The position numbers and the translations under genes were made by a program. Source: Zhaonella formicivorans (GTDB lineage: Bacteria > Bacillota > DUOV01 > Zhaonellaceae). From it: a stretch of DNA of 64,000 nt. Each line of letters opens with the position of its first letter. The stretch's first letter is position 1. This document shows, piece after piece, positions 8,441 through 16,279 of the stretch. Where the stretch lies: assembly GCF_004353525.1 (NCBI RefSeq), contig NZ_CP085524.1:1460142-1524141 (forward strand), in the 5' to 3' direction. The notes beneath the pieces were generated by a model. It did not search any database, was not told the DNA's origin, and saw only the letters and a list, made by a program, of their open reading frames with translations.

Positions 8441-9307
8441 TCAGTTCCCGGCGATATTTCTGCTTTTCAAAATTTCAGCTGTTGCAATTGTAAGTCCTTT
8501 CTTTTTAGCTCTGGAAGATACTAAGCTGGCTAGATTTATAAGTTCATCTAAATTGGATGCTGCATGTTTTATTCGATTACTCTGCCTGCGTCCCCCAGCA
8601 ATCCCAACAGTTGTAGATATAAAAAAGTCGTATTTTTCAAAAGCTTTTTTAATTAATTCAACCGCTTTATAAGCCCATTTAACAGCCTCCTCCTGTGTTC
8701 TGAGGGATAAGATGACAAACTCGTCCCCACCAAATCTGCATAAATAGTCCTTCCCTCTTTCAGTTACTTGCATAAGCGTATTCGATATAACTTTCAAGCA
8801 TTTATCTCCTAAAACATGACCATATACTTTATTAAATTCGCCAAAATTATCAAGATCAAATAATAGCACAGCTATTTCTTTACAATCCTTAAGCAAATTT
8901 TCTCCAATGTGTCTGATAAACCCTGATGTATATAATCCTGTTAAAGAGTCGATATTTTTTCCAAACTCAAATAACAAGTCTGATTTAGTTAAAATCCCAA
9001 CTGTTTTGTTATTTTCAACTACAGGCAGGTGTTCGATCTTATTATTCTCTAAAATATTTAATGCAGTCCAGAGGGAAATATTTTTATCCACGCTTATAAC
9101 GTTATGAGTCATTACATCCTCAGCGATGCGGTTGGGATGCGCCCTTCTGATGTCGCTTGAGGTAATAATCCCTACGAGTTTATCATCGTCTTCAACCGGC
9201 AAACAGCCTATTTTATGCTTTTGCATAATATCCGCAGCCCTGCTTGCACTTTCAAGAGGTGATATTGTAATAACGGGATACTTCATTATTTTTTCAACCG
9301 TAGTCAT
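8441..9307 (-). CDS. CBS-pair / GGDEF diguanylate cyclase
   Basis: This 288-residue protein consists of two CBS domains (about 8-55 and 70-115; VGIITSSDIRRA and VGILTKSDLLFEF) joined to a GGDEF domain (about 120-285). The active-site loop is intact: CRFGGDEFVIL. Five residues before it is RGKD, a canonical RxxD inhibitory site, so product feedback by cyclic di-GMP is expected. The protein should make c-di-GMP from GTP in response to a nucleotide sensed by the CBS pair. No transmembrane segment is present, so it is cytosolic. Its start overlaps the upstream gene by 4 bp (ATGA), indicating translational coupling. Product call is firm; the sensed ligand is unknown. Confidence 0.93.
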   Translation of the reverse strand: MTTVEKIMKYPVITISPLESASRAADIMQKHKIGCLPVEDDDKLVGIITSSDIRRAHPNRIAEDVMTHNVISVDKNISLWTALNILENNKIEHLPVVENNKTVGILTKSDLLFEFGKNIDSLTGLYTSGFIRHIGENLLKDCKEIAVLLFDLDNFGEFNKVYGHVLGDKCLKVISNTLMQVTERGKDYLCRFGGDEFVILSLRTQEEAVKWAYKAVELIKKAFEKYDFFISTTVGIAGGRRQSNRIKHAASNLDELINLASLVSSRAKKKGLTIATAEILKSRNIAGN

Positions 9308-9660
9308 AGTTCTACCGTCCGCTTAATTAAAATGCTTATTTCCACTTGGGCCTTTATTATACTTGATTCGTCAGCAATTCTTTTACCTTCATCTAAGATT
9401 AGAGGGAGCAGCTTGTCCCTTGGAAGAATATTTAATAAAGATTTCCGAATAACTACAGCTTCAATCGGCCCGTCTTCTACACAGATAATATCATACTGCT
9501 CTGGCGACATAACATCTACCATTCTACGTACTGCATTTGGTCCTACCGGTGCACGACGACCTACCAGTAAAACGTCCTGTATAGGAGGTATTTCAAACTC
9601 CGAAAATCTAAGGGAAATTTCTGCTTTTCTCCCTTGCTCTTCTTCGCAGACAATAGACAT
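9304..9660 (-). CDS. Hypothetical protein coupled to the diguanylate cyclase
   Basis: I do not recognise a family. The 118-residue product has no signal peptide or membrane segment. It contains a central hydrophobic stretch (PIQDVLLVGRRAPVGPNAVR) and a second one (YDIICVEDGPIEAVVIRK), looking like an alternating alpha/beta fold. GGAGGG precedes ATG 9660. Its stop overlaps the start of the CBS-GGDEF gene by 4 bp, so the two proteins are very likely made together and may interact, for example as sensor or modulator of c-di-GMP synthesis. That role is inference from coupling only. Confidence 0.75.
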   Translation of the reverse strand: MSIVCEEEQGRKAEISLRFSEFEIPPIQDVLLVGRRAPVGPNAVRRMVDVMSPEQYDIICVEDGPIEAVVIRKSLLNILPRDKLLPLILDEGKRIADESSIIKAQVEISILIKRTVEL

Positions 9661-10166
9661 TTTGAATTACCCTCCAAATCCCAATTCCCGTTTCCAGAAA
9701 CCCTAAAGAATATTATGCCAAATCTTGTTAAACTTTGTCAATTTAATAAATACCCTAATCCGTGATACAAAAATGCATAAATCTTAGTACCGTTCATTCT
9801 TTTGCATTTATTTATAATTAATCAAAATTAATGAAATTGGGACTTTACTCAGCATATCAGTGCGGGCCCCTGAAGTATCACCTTTTGGGTCTTACATTAT
9901 TATGATAGTAATCAACAATATAAGTATCTATTTTTTGACTTATTTTAAGAAGAATATCTTTGCTCATATTCATTTTAACAGCATTATTCAGGAAATTTCG
10001 TGCTATTTCTATTTTATTTTCCACCTTTGCTCCATACCTCCTAATTTTTCACATACACTATTTTATATTATAAATTGGCTATTTGCAAATAATATAAACA
10101 TGCTTATTGCATATTCAGGGACAGCTTAAATTTCGATAAAGTTCTTAACGTGAGGAGTGAAATAAA
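9661..10166 (+). other. Intergenic region, no recognised feature
   Basis: About 500 A/T-rich bases lie between two divergently oriented genes. I see no convincing gene, tRNA or terminator. An AT-rich imperfect palindrome (GCAAATAATATAAACATGC area, about 10082-10110) upstream of the XRE gene could be its operator, but support is weak. Confidence 0.5.
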
Positions 10167-10559
10167 ATGGAAAATAAAATAAAAATAGATAATAAGGCAG
10201 TGGGACAGCGAATACGGGAAGAAAGGGAAAAATTGGAACTTTCAAGGGAAGAATTTGCAGAAATCATAGGACTGTCTGACTACTATGTCGGCCAATTGGA
10301 GCGGGGAGAAAGACAAATGAGCCTTCCTGTCCTGGTTGGAATTTCCAATTGCTTGCATGTCTCTTTAGACTACCTTATTTTTGGGCAAAATTTCCATAAT
10401 ACTGAAAGCCATATCCTAGAAGCCCATACTGCTTACGAGACATATGACGGTAATAAGAAAAAAGAAATAGGTAGATTGCTTAACAAATGTTCTCCTAAGG
10501 AACTTGAATTAATTAGGAAACTTATAAAAACCATCCTTCCTTATATGAATGGAAACTGA
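10167..10559 (+). CDS. XRE-family transcriptional regulator
   Basis: The 130-residue protein has an N-terminal Cro/C1-type helix-turn-helix (about residues 11-66: GQRIREEREKLELSREEFAE, then YYVGQLERGERQMSLPVL). A C-terminal helical tail of about 60 residues ends in KLIKTILPYMN. GAGGAGTG lies before ATG 10167. It is the only plus-strand gene in this stretch and has no operon partner, so its targets are unknown. Small XRE regulators of this layout often control sporulation, competence or prophage functions. Nothing here decides between these. Confidence 0.88.
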   Translation: MENKIKIDNKAVGQRIREEREKLELSREEFAEIIGLSDYYVGQLERGERQMSLPVLVGISNCLHVSLDYLIFGQNFHNTESHILEAHTAYETYDGNKKKEIGRLLNKCSPKELELIRKLIKTILPYMNGN

Positions 10560-10647
10560 TATTTAACCGCAAAAATTCAAGAATAGTTGTTAAACTATTA
10601 CCACCATGCCTTATTTACAATCAGTTTTCTTTATCCTGCTACACAAT

Positions 10648-11331
10648 TTATGTATGTCCCTGCAATGGTTTGATACATTCCGGGATATCATTCCTAACAT
10701 TTCCCACAACCGATGATACCGGATAAGCTTTCATTTCCTCGGCAGGATAAGGTTTCAACAAAGCCAACACTTCCTCAACCGTCGATTTTTCTCTAGCCAG
10801 CCATTTCCCCTCTTCTTGCTTGTTTAAAATGACGGGCATTCTGTCATGGAACTCCGCGACTAATTGGTTCGGTTTTATGGTAATTATTGTGAACGTATGC
10901 AGCATCTGTCCATTGGCTGAATTGACCCAGGTATCGTATAGCCCTGCCATGCTAAAGATACCGTCATCTTTCATCATAATTCGCATCGGTAACCTTTTGC
11001 CGCTTGCATTTTTCCACTCATAAAATGAATCGGCCGGAATAACGCATCTTTTTTTATAGAGTAAATGCTTAAAAGAGGCTTTCTCCAACAATGTCTCAGC
11101 TTTTGCATTAATCGTTTGGGCCGCTATCCTCTCATCTTTTGCCCATGAAGGGATTAGCCCCCACCGAAGCAGCCCAATACGGTTCTGCCTGCCATCATTA
11201 ACAATTGCAGGAACCATTTGCATAGGAGCGATGTTATATCGGGGGTAGTGATAAAAATTAGTCACTTCAGTAACAGAATACCGAGCAAGCAGTTCCTGAT
11301 GAGACACGGTAAGAGTAAATCGTCCGCACAT
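10648..11331 (-). CDS. SRAP (HMCES/YedK) family DNA-protein crosslink repair protein
   Basis: The 227-residue protein begins MCGRFTL. Cys2 becomes the N-terminal nucleophile after Met removal and forms a thiazolidine link with abasic sites in single-stranded DNA. Other family marks are present: INAKAET (Asn/Glu of the active site), CVIPADSFYEWK (catalytic Glu) and FHDRMPVIL (His). The family shields abasic sites and can also self-reverse. Length is normal for bacterial YedK proteins. No operon partner is evident: the XRE gene converges from the left and a methyltransferase lies upstream in the same direction. Confidence 0.95.
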   Translation of the reverse strand: MCGRFTLTVSHQELLARYSVTEVTNFYHYPRYNIAPMQMVPAIVNDGRQNRIGLLRWGLIPSWAKDERIAAQTINAKAETLLEKASFKHLLYKKRCVIPADSFYEWKNASGKRLPMRIMMKDDGIFSMAGLYDTWVNSANGQMLHTFTIITIKPNQLVAEFHDRMPVILNKQEEGKWLAREKSTVEEVLALLKPYPAEEMKAYPVSSVVGNVRNDIPECIKPLQGHT

Positions 11332-11412
11332 TGCTGAAAGCCCCCTTTAACTATAATGTTGAATAATATATTCCCTGGTACTCATCTTTCCAACCCTCGA
11401 GGCCACATCAGC

Positions 11413-12012
11413 CTATGGTTTAGCTATAATCAATTTTACAATTTTCCCCTGCGCATTTTCCACGCTATTTATATTAAGTCCAGCTCGCTTTGCGTTTTCA
11501 ACCGTTCGACGGTTAATATTAGGGCCAATCAGACTTACTACAATAGGGTTTAAGACATCCATTATTAAACCAATCAAGGGGTTATCACTGCGTACATGTT
11601 CAAGAAGAATTATTTGACCGTCAGGTTTACAGACTCTTTTGATTTCTCGTAATCCTTTAATGGGATCAGGCACTGAACAAAAAACACAGGTGGCTAAAAC
11701 AGTATCAAAGGTATTGTCGGGAAACTGTAACTCTTGAGCGTCCATCTCCATCAATCTTACAGGTACTGGTGCCTTTTCTGCCCTTGGATAAGCTCTTTTT
11801 AACATTTCAGGACTAAAGTCTATTCCAATTACTTCACAGCCCGGTGGATAGAGTGGGAGGTTTTGACCTGTACCAACACCCACCTCCAAGACCCTACCTT
11901 TAGCCAACTGGAATACTTTTATCCGGCTTTCTGTTTTTATCATTCTATCCATTAAGTCATAGAATTTGGCGGTACGGTTATAGATCTTCCTGATACGTTC
12001 CGTTTGATTCAT
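11413..12012 (-). CDS. Class I SAM-dependent methyltransferase (UbiE/MenG-like fold)
   Basis: The 199-residue protein has the SAM-binding motif VLEVGVGTGQNLPLYP (about 45-60), acidic EVIGIDFSPEML, and post-motifs MDAQELQFPDNTFDTVLATC and PDGQIILLEHVRS. These are typical of Methyltransf_11/25 enzymes that methylate quinones, lipids or small metabolites. The start ATG at 12012 follows GGAGGG at 9 bp. The longer frame to 12069 has no such site. The substrate cannot be told. It stands alone between the SRAP gene and the metal island; enzymes of this type near metal genes can act on phospholipids, but that is a guess. Confidence 0.85.
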   Translation of the reverse strand: MNQTERIRKIYNRTAKFYDLMDRMIKTESRIKVFQLAKGRVLEVGVGTGQNLPLYPPGCEVIGIDFSPEMLKRAYPRAEKAPVPVRLMEMDAQELQFPDNTFDTVLATCVFCSVPDPIKGLREIKRVCKPDGQIILLEHVRSDNPLIGLIMDVLNPIVVSLIGPNINRRTVENAKRAGLNINSVENAQGKIVKLIIAKP

Positions 12013-12169
12013 CGAAATTTCCCTCCAAGTGTTTCGCTCGAATTTAAAAGTAGTATCTGCCATAAACATAAAAAGATATTCCAGGGAAAGGAGGCACTAA
12101 CAGAGTTGAGATATTTTTGAAGAGAAGTAGTATACAGATGTTAGCTTTCCGGAGTAAGGCCTCAAAATT

Positions 12170-12976
12170 TTATTCAGCATGTTCAATCTTAATGAAATCT
12201 CCATGCCAGCTATGATACCAGACATTACCGGTATAGCTGTTCACGCTTAACATTCCCGTTATCTTTCCATCTTTCTCTATATGCAAAGTATAGTAGCCGT
12301 CAAATTCAGCCGGGTCTGTGGCTATTGTTCCTTTTTGAACCTGGTCAAGGTATTCTTGGGCCAGTTTTACAGCCTGGTCCTCATCAACAGCTTTGCTTAA
12401 CTCAGTCCTATTGCCGTACCACGCCATCATACCCCTTCTTCCCATATGACCATATGTTTCATTCCACATCATGTTGGGCCCCATTTCCGGATAAACCGCG
12501 CCGCTGTTTTTATTTACTATTAATTCCATGGCATAAATACCCGTACTGTTATCTTTTACAGCGGCATAATACTGGTTGCTGAATTCCATAATTTCCGCTA
12601 TTTCCAGGTTATCATCCTTGTAGGATCGGATGTAATCTACAAACAGTTCTTTAGCTTTTTCCAGAGAGATTTCCTTACCAAGCGGGAAGATAGGATTGTT
12701 AAAACCGGCATTCCAGTTCATCCAACTGCCGCTCATCATACCAAAACTTCTTAAACCGCTGCCGAACTCTCTCCCCAGCATCCCAAAGCCCCTGGAACCG
12801 CCACCCATCATTGAACCAGGAGCCCAGGTACCATGCGGGATCGAATACACTCCCGCGGTAAGATCCGCCAGACGATTACTGCCAGCTAAGGCCACATTTA
12901 AAGTTATACCTAAAGCCATGATTACTCCCAGTGCAGCAACACTAAATACAAATAGTTTGCTTTTTTGCCAATTCAT
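12170..12976 (-). CDS. Exported PepSY-like protein with Gly/Met-rich segment
   Basis: The 268-residue product has an N-terminal membrane anchor or signal peptide (LFVFSVAALGVIMALGI). A Met/Gly/Ser-rich stretch follows (GSMMGGGSRGFGMLG to FGMMSGSWMNW, about 55-90). Two PepSY-type repeats come next (SLEKAKELFVDYI...YYAAVKDNSTGIYAMELIVN and DEDQAVKLAQEYLDQ...GYYTLHIEKDGKITGMLSVN). Such proteins sit outside the membrane, often beside copper or heavy-metal exporters; Met-rich stretches suit Cu(I) contact. Start ATG 12976 has GGAGGAAGGAC in front. It opens the metal-related region transcribed away from the peptidase gene. Function is unproven. Confidence 0.75.
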   Translation of the reverse strand: MNWQKSKLFVFSVAALGVIMALGITLNVALAGSNRLADLTAGVYSIPHGTWAPGSMMGGGSRGFGMLGREFGSGLRSFGMMSGSWMNWNAGFNNPIFPLGKEISLEKAKELFVDYIRSYKDDNLEIAEIMEFSNQYYAAVKDNSTGIYAMELIVNKNSGAVYPEMGPNMMWNETYGHMGRRGMMAWYGNRTELSKAVDEDQAVKLAQEYLDQVQKGTIATDPAEFDGYYTLHIEKDGKITGMLSVNSYTGNVWYHSWHGDFIKIEHAE

Positions 12977-13418
12977 TGTCCTTCCTCCTATCTCATTGCT
13001 ATTGTTTTACAATATTAATTATAGGCGTAATATTGAGCTAGTTTGTGAGTAAAGCAAGTAGTATTATTGAAGAAATTATGAAGAATTGGTATGGGACTGC
13101 TGGGAATGGGATGAATCGTCATAATGTGTGCGTGGGTACATAAAAATCCTTCCTTTCTTATATATTTTATCTGTATCTTGATTTTTTTGTTAATTAGGGC
13201 AATGTTTGGTCTATAAGCATGCACTTTAGTGCAAGGCTATCTATATGCTTTTAAAATACCTGCCAGGAATTTTATCTTAAACCCTGGGTGGGTAGCTTCT
13301 AAACTCTAAAACAAACTGCTGTTTTAGTAATGTTTTAATAAAACCTTCAGTTTTCTTCATAATTTCCACATATTTGATGTGTATAATCTAATGTAACTAA
13401 TTTCACTAACGGGAGGCG

Positions 13419-14630
13419 ATGGCATCGCTCATCAAAAAATTATTATGGCCAATAGTCATTTCGCTTTTCTTTGCTATAGGGCTATATGTTTTATTTAATA
13501 GTTCCGGTTTCAGTCCGGTGACTGCTGAGAGCAATTTAGCCAAACAGCCCAAAGAGGGGGCCGAGAAAGTAGCAGCTGTTGGCATTAGGATCAATGGACA
13601 AGTAAAAGCGGTTGTAAAAGATACGGCTACAGCACAAGAAGTGCTCCAAAAAGTCAAAAAGCTGCTAAGTACATCAGCTGCTCTGCCGGAAAGTTTAAAG
13701 TTCGAAGAAGAAATCAGCTTTTCACCTTTACAAATAAATGCTTTTTCCATCCTTTCTTCAGAAGAAGCCATCAAGTTATTAATTACAGGTGAGCAGCAAA
13801 GCACCCAGCATGTGGTCGAACCTGGCGACAGCTTATGGTCAATCGCGAAAGCTCATGGTTTAACTGTTGAGGAATTGCGCAGGGCTAACCCCCAAATCCA
13901 AGGCGATAAATTAGCCCTGGATGAGATAGTTCGGGTAACAAAACAAGAACCCTTGGTACATGTATTGTCTACAGAAAAAATGCAAGTGCTTGCGGAAATC
14001 CCTTTTCCCGTGCAGACAGCTGTTGATAATAGATTGCTCAAGGGGCAAGTTCAGGTGTTACAAACAGGCAAACCAGGTAAGAGAGAAGAAATATATTTGA
14101 TCACAAAGAGAAATAATCAGATCCAGGAGAAACAGCTGCTAGCGAGCAAAGTCCTCTCAGAGCCTGTTCCTAAAATCGTGAAAAAAGGTACTCGAGCTAT
14201 TCTAAGAAATCAGACGTCACAGCTTGCGTCCCGGAGCGGTTCAGGAAAATTAGGATGGCCGACAGCAAGCAGGAAAATAACCTCAGGTTTTGGCTGGCGG
14301 GACGATCCTTTTGGTAATGGGCGGGATTTTCACCGGGGGATAGATATTGATGGGAATGAAGGCGATCCAATCTATGCGGCAGAAGATGGTTTCGTTACTT
14401 ATGCGGGATGGAGAGGTTCTTACGGACTACAAGTGGAAATAGACCATGGTAATGGTTTGGTAACCCGTTACTCCCACGCTTCGCAATTGAAAGTAAATAA
14501 AGGTGATAAAGTCAAGCGTGGGGAAATTATCGCTTTAATCGGCAGTACAGGCAAAAGTACCGGTTCACATCTGGACCTGGAAGTCCTTATCAACGATACG
14601 CCCCAAAACCCCCTCTTATATCTTAGATAA
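13419..14630 (+). CDS. Membrane-anchored LysM-G5-M23 peptidoglycan endopeptidase-like protein
   Basis: The 403-residue protein has one N-terminal membrane segment (about 8-24), a LysM domain (about 128-172, HVVEPGDSLWSIAKAHGLTV), a G5-type region (about 178-258) and a C-terminal M23 domain (about 285-400). M23 zinc ligands appear as FHRGIDID (His and Asp). The usual HLHFE element reads HLDLEV, so one conserved histidine is aspartate. Whether it still cuts peptide cross-links is open. The ribosome site GGGAGG is only 2 bp from ATG 13419, an unusually short spacing; no better start is in frame. A TATAAT box lies at 13382-13387. A terminator follows the gene. Confidence 0.88.
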   Translation: MASLIKKLLWPIVISLFFAIGLYVLFNSSGFSPVTAESNLAKQPKEGAEKVAAVGIRINGQVKAVVKDTATAQEVLQKVKKLLSTSAALPESLKFEEEISFSPLQINAFSILSSEEAIKLLITGEQQSTQHVVEPGDSLWSIAKAHGLTVEELRRANPQIQGDKLALDEIVRVTKQEPLVHVLSTEKMQVLAEIPFPVQTAVDNRLLKGQVQVLQTGKPGKREEIYLITKRNNQIQEKQLLASKVLSEPVPKIVKKGTRAILRNQTSQLASRSGSGKLGWPTASRKITSGFGWRDDPFGNGRDFHRGIDIDGNEGDPIYAAEDGFVTYAGWRGSYGLQVEIDHGNGLVTRYSHASQLKVNKGDKVKRGEIIALIGSTGKSTGSHLDLEVLINDTPQNPLLYLR

Positions 14631-14660
14631 AAAATTTATTTAGCAAAGGTTTTTTCCAGA

Positions 14661-14688
14661 GGCACCAATTCTTAGGTGCCTTTTATTA
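14661..14688 (+). terminator. Terminator of the M23 gene
   Basis: Stem GGCACC...GGTGCC (14661-14680) is followed by TTTTATT on the plus strand. It sits 30 bp after the peptidase stop. The next 330 bases up to 15014 hold no gene I can support. Confidence 0.8.
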
Positions 14689-15014
14689 CTGTACAATTCA
14701 TTCTTAATTAAAAATATTGAGAACAGGTTCAGAACATGAATATCTTGTAAACTTTTTGTCAAATTGAACCCAACGCAATAGAGTAACATATCCGGTTGAA
14801 ACACTATGTTGACCTTTCCTCCTCTGCACCTTTAATCTTGCTATGGTCATGCTGTTTCTTGCTTTACTTCCAACTAGCTTGGAAAATTGAATTAATGATT
14901 CTCCGTTGCTAGTTCTATAATTCACAAATTCAACAAGATTTCTTCACGGCTTTTTGAAAGAAATTGCTTATACTATCATTAACCAAAGGCGCCTATTCAC
15001 GAAAGGAGGATAAC

Positions 15015-15539
15015 ATGTATAACATTTTTAAAGAACCAAAATTTTCAATTCTCTGGACAGTCTTAAGGGTTTGGCTTGGTTTTCAGTGGATAACCTCAAG
15101 TCTTACAAAAATCGGAAATCCGGTATGGACTGGGGATAAAGCCGGCGTTGCTATTTCAGGTTTTTTGAAAAATGCCCTGACGCTTGCAGGCGGGGAACAT
15201 CCGGCGGTGCAAGGTTGGTATGCTGGTTTTATCAACAGCTTCGCACTACCTAATGCTAAATTATTTAGCTATCTAATTCCTTTCGGTGAATTTGCTGTCG
15301 GACTAGGTCTAATAGTGGGCGGGCTAACCACTTTTGCCCTACTGGGTGGTGCATTTATGAACCTTAACTTTATGTTAGCAGGCACTACAAGTACTAACCC
15401 TATTCTGTACACTGCAGCAATACTACTGTTAGCTGCTGGCTCAAATGCCTCCAGGATAGGAATAGATACTCTAATATCTAAGAAGTTTGTTAAACAAACA
15501 TCTGTAGCAAATAAAGCTAAACTAACGAAAACAGCATAA
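15015..15539 (+). CDS. DoxX/DoxD-family membrane protein
   Basis: The 174-residue protein has four membrane segments and DoxX-family landmarks: LRVWLGFQWITSSLTKIGNP at the start, LIPFGEFAVGLGLIVGGLTT in the middle and a final helix LYTAAILLLAAGSNASRIGID. Relatives include the thiosulfate:quinone oxidoreductase subunit DoxD and redox-linked SodA-associated DoxX proteins. A redox role near quinone is plausible but not shown. ATG 15015 is preceded by AAAGGAGGATAAC, so the longer frame from 14964 is not used. The gene is monocistronic and ends before a long palindromic element and a terminator. Confidence 0.85.
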   Translation: MYNIFKEPKFSILWTVLRVWLGFQWITSSLTKIGNPVWTGDKAGVAISGFLKNALTLAGGEHPAVQGWYAGFINSFALPNAKLFSYLIPFGEFAVGLGLIVGGLTTFALLGGAFMNLNFMLAGTTSTNPILYTAAILLLAAGSNASRIGIDTLISKKFVKQTSVANKAKLTKTA

Positions 15540-15543
15540 AGAA

Positions 15544-15642
15544 AACTTGGCTTGCGCCAAGCCTTAGCGCGTCAGAATTTCTAGCGTTGTATCACATAAT
15601 GCGTAGAAATTCCAATCCTTTAGGACTGGCGGAAGCCAAGTT
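15544..15642 (+). repeat. 99-bp imperfect palindromic element
   Basis: The outer arms AACTTGGCTT (15544-15553) and AAGCCAAGTT (15633-15642) are perfect inverted copies. Inner arms GAATTTCTA (15575-15583) and TAGAAATTC (15604-15612) are also perfect, and GCGTT/AATGC extends the hairpin. The structure centres near 15593 and would fold as one long interrupted hairpin in RNA or single-stranded DNA. It lies in the 3' region of the DoxX transcript before its terminator. No coding content is seen; it could be a miniature mobile element or a structured 3' UTR. Confidence 0.6.
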
Positions 15643-15690
15643 GCCCTTATGCGCCCTGAAATTTATCATTCTGAATAGCTACAATAAGAA

Positions 15691-15734
15691 AATAAAGAAA
15701 TGCCCCGGGGCTCCTGAGCATTTCTTTATTTTTT
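15691..15734 (+). terminator. Bidirectional terminator, 13-bp perfect stem
   Basis: AATAAAGAAATGC (15691-15703) and GCATTTCTTTATT (15718-15730) pair perfectly around a 14-nt loop. T-rich tails lie on both strands (TTTTCTC on plus, TTTTCTTATT on minus). It serves the DoxX gene on plus and the mini zinc-ribbon gene on minus. Confidence 0.85.
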
Positions 15735-15771
15735 CTCTCGCAGCGGCAAGTAGCCCACGCATGTTAAAATC

Positions 15772-15867
15772 CTATCCTTCGTAGCAGTGAGTACAAAGGT
15801 AGTACATCTTGCCATTTTCCATAACAATTAGTACTGCAACAGGCTTGCCACATTTTGAACAAATCAC
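15772..15867 (-). CDS. 31-residue zinc-ribbon mini-protein
   Basis: A short frame starts at GTG 15867 with AAAAGGAGTG just upstream and stops at 15774. The product has two cysteine knuckles: CSKC at residues 3-6 and CTHC at 25-28, separated by a beta-rich segment (VAVLIVMENGKMYYL). This is a complete treble-cleft/zinc-ribbon half with no other domain. The spacing, ribosome site and terminator on its 3' side make it a credible gene despite the size. Zinc or iron binding is likely; its role in the metal island (chaperone or regulator cofactor) is unknown. Confidence 0.7.
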   Translation of the reverse strand: MICSKCGKPVAVLIVMENGKMYYLCTHCYEG

Positions 15868-15910
15868 GGTAAACACTCCTTTTAACTAATTTGCATTATT
15901 TTGCGATAGC

Positions 15911-16093
15911 TTATCTTCTTTCGACTCCTTGGACTAATTCCTTAACTTCCTTAACGAAACCAATATTACCAATCTTTTCCTTATTAGCGCTGGGCAATGT
16001 ATAATACCAAGTTCCTATTACCAGCACAATTATGACTAACGCCTGGATAACGACAAATAACCTTTTTCCTAAGCTTAAATAGGTGTTTGCCAA
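15911..16093 (-). CDS. Small single-pass membrane protein
   Basis: This 60-residue frame starts at TTG 16093 with AAGGGGG upstream. One membrane helix (LFVVIQALVIIVLVIGTWYY, about 12-31) is followed by a charged tail with GFVKEVKELVQGVERR. I do not recognise a family. It lies 44 bp upstream of the mini zinc-ribbon gene on the same strand and may share its transcript. Confidence rests on the ribosome site, the clear helix and codon-like composition. Confidence 0.55.
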   Translation of the reverse strand: MANTYLSLGKRLFVVIQALVIIVLVIGTWYYTLPSANKEKIGNIGFVKEVKELVQGVERR

Positions 16094-16152
16094 GGTGTGA
16101 ACCCCCTTCTTGCTAACTTAAATATGCCAAAACTATATGGACAATCTATGGG

Positions 16153-16170
16153 CGAAATTTAAAAATTTCG
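16153..16170 (+). promoter_or_regulatory. Perfect-arm palindrome in divergent promoter region
   Basis: CGAAATTTAAAAATTTCG is an 18-bp palindrome apart from its central base pair. It lies between the divergent small membrane gene and the Lgt paralogue, as expected for an operator of a dimeric repressor. Further right, near 16248-16262, TATACCCATACCCAGTATA resembles half of a CsoR site. Confidence 0.4.
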
Positions 16171-16279
16171 TGAAATATATACTCAAAACTGGTATTTCCG
16201 TTTTCTGCTATTGTCAGGTATACTTCCTTCATTTATGATAAGTATATACCCATACCCAGTATAAGGAGGTTTGAAGTCC

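Noticed and set aside
9860-10129. Plus-strand frame of 89 codons in the gap before the XRE gene
   Set aside because: Very A/T-rich, Ile/Phe-rich product without ribosome site; typical spurious frame.
13015-13224. Minus-strand frame of 69 codons upstream of the PepSY-like gene
   Set aside because: Composition with many Ile/Pro/His in no pattern and no ribosome site; likely chance.
14704-14925. Minus-strand frame of 73 codons between the M23 and DoxX genes
   Set aside because: No ribosome site, no recognisable motif, A/T-rich intergenic composition; treated as non-coding.
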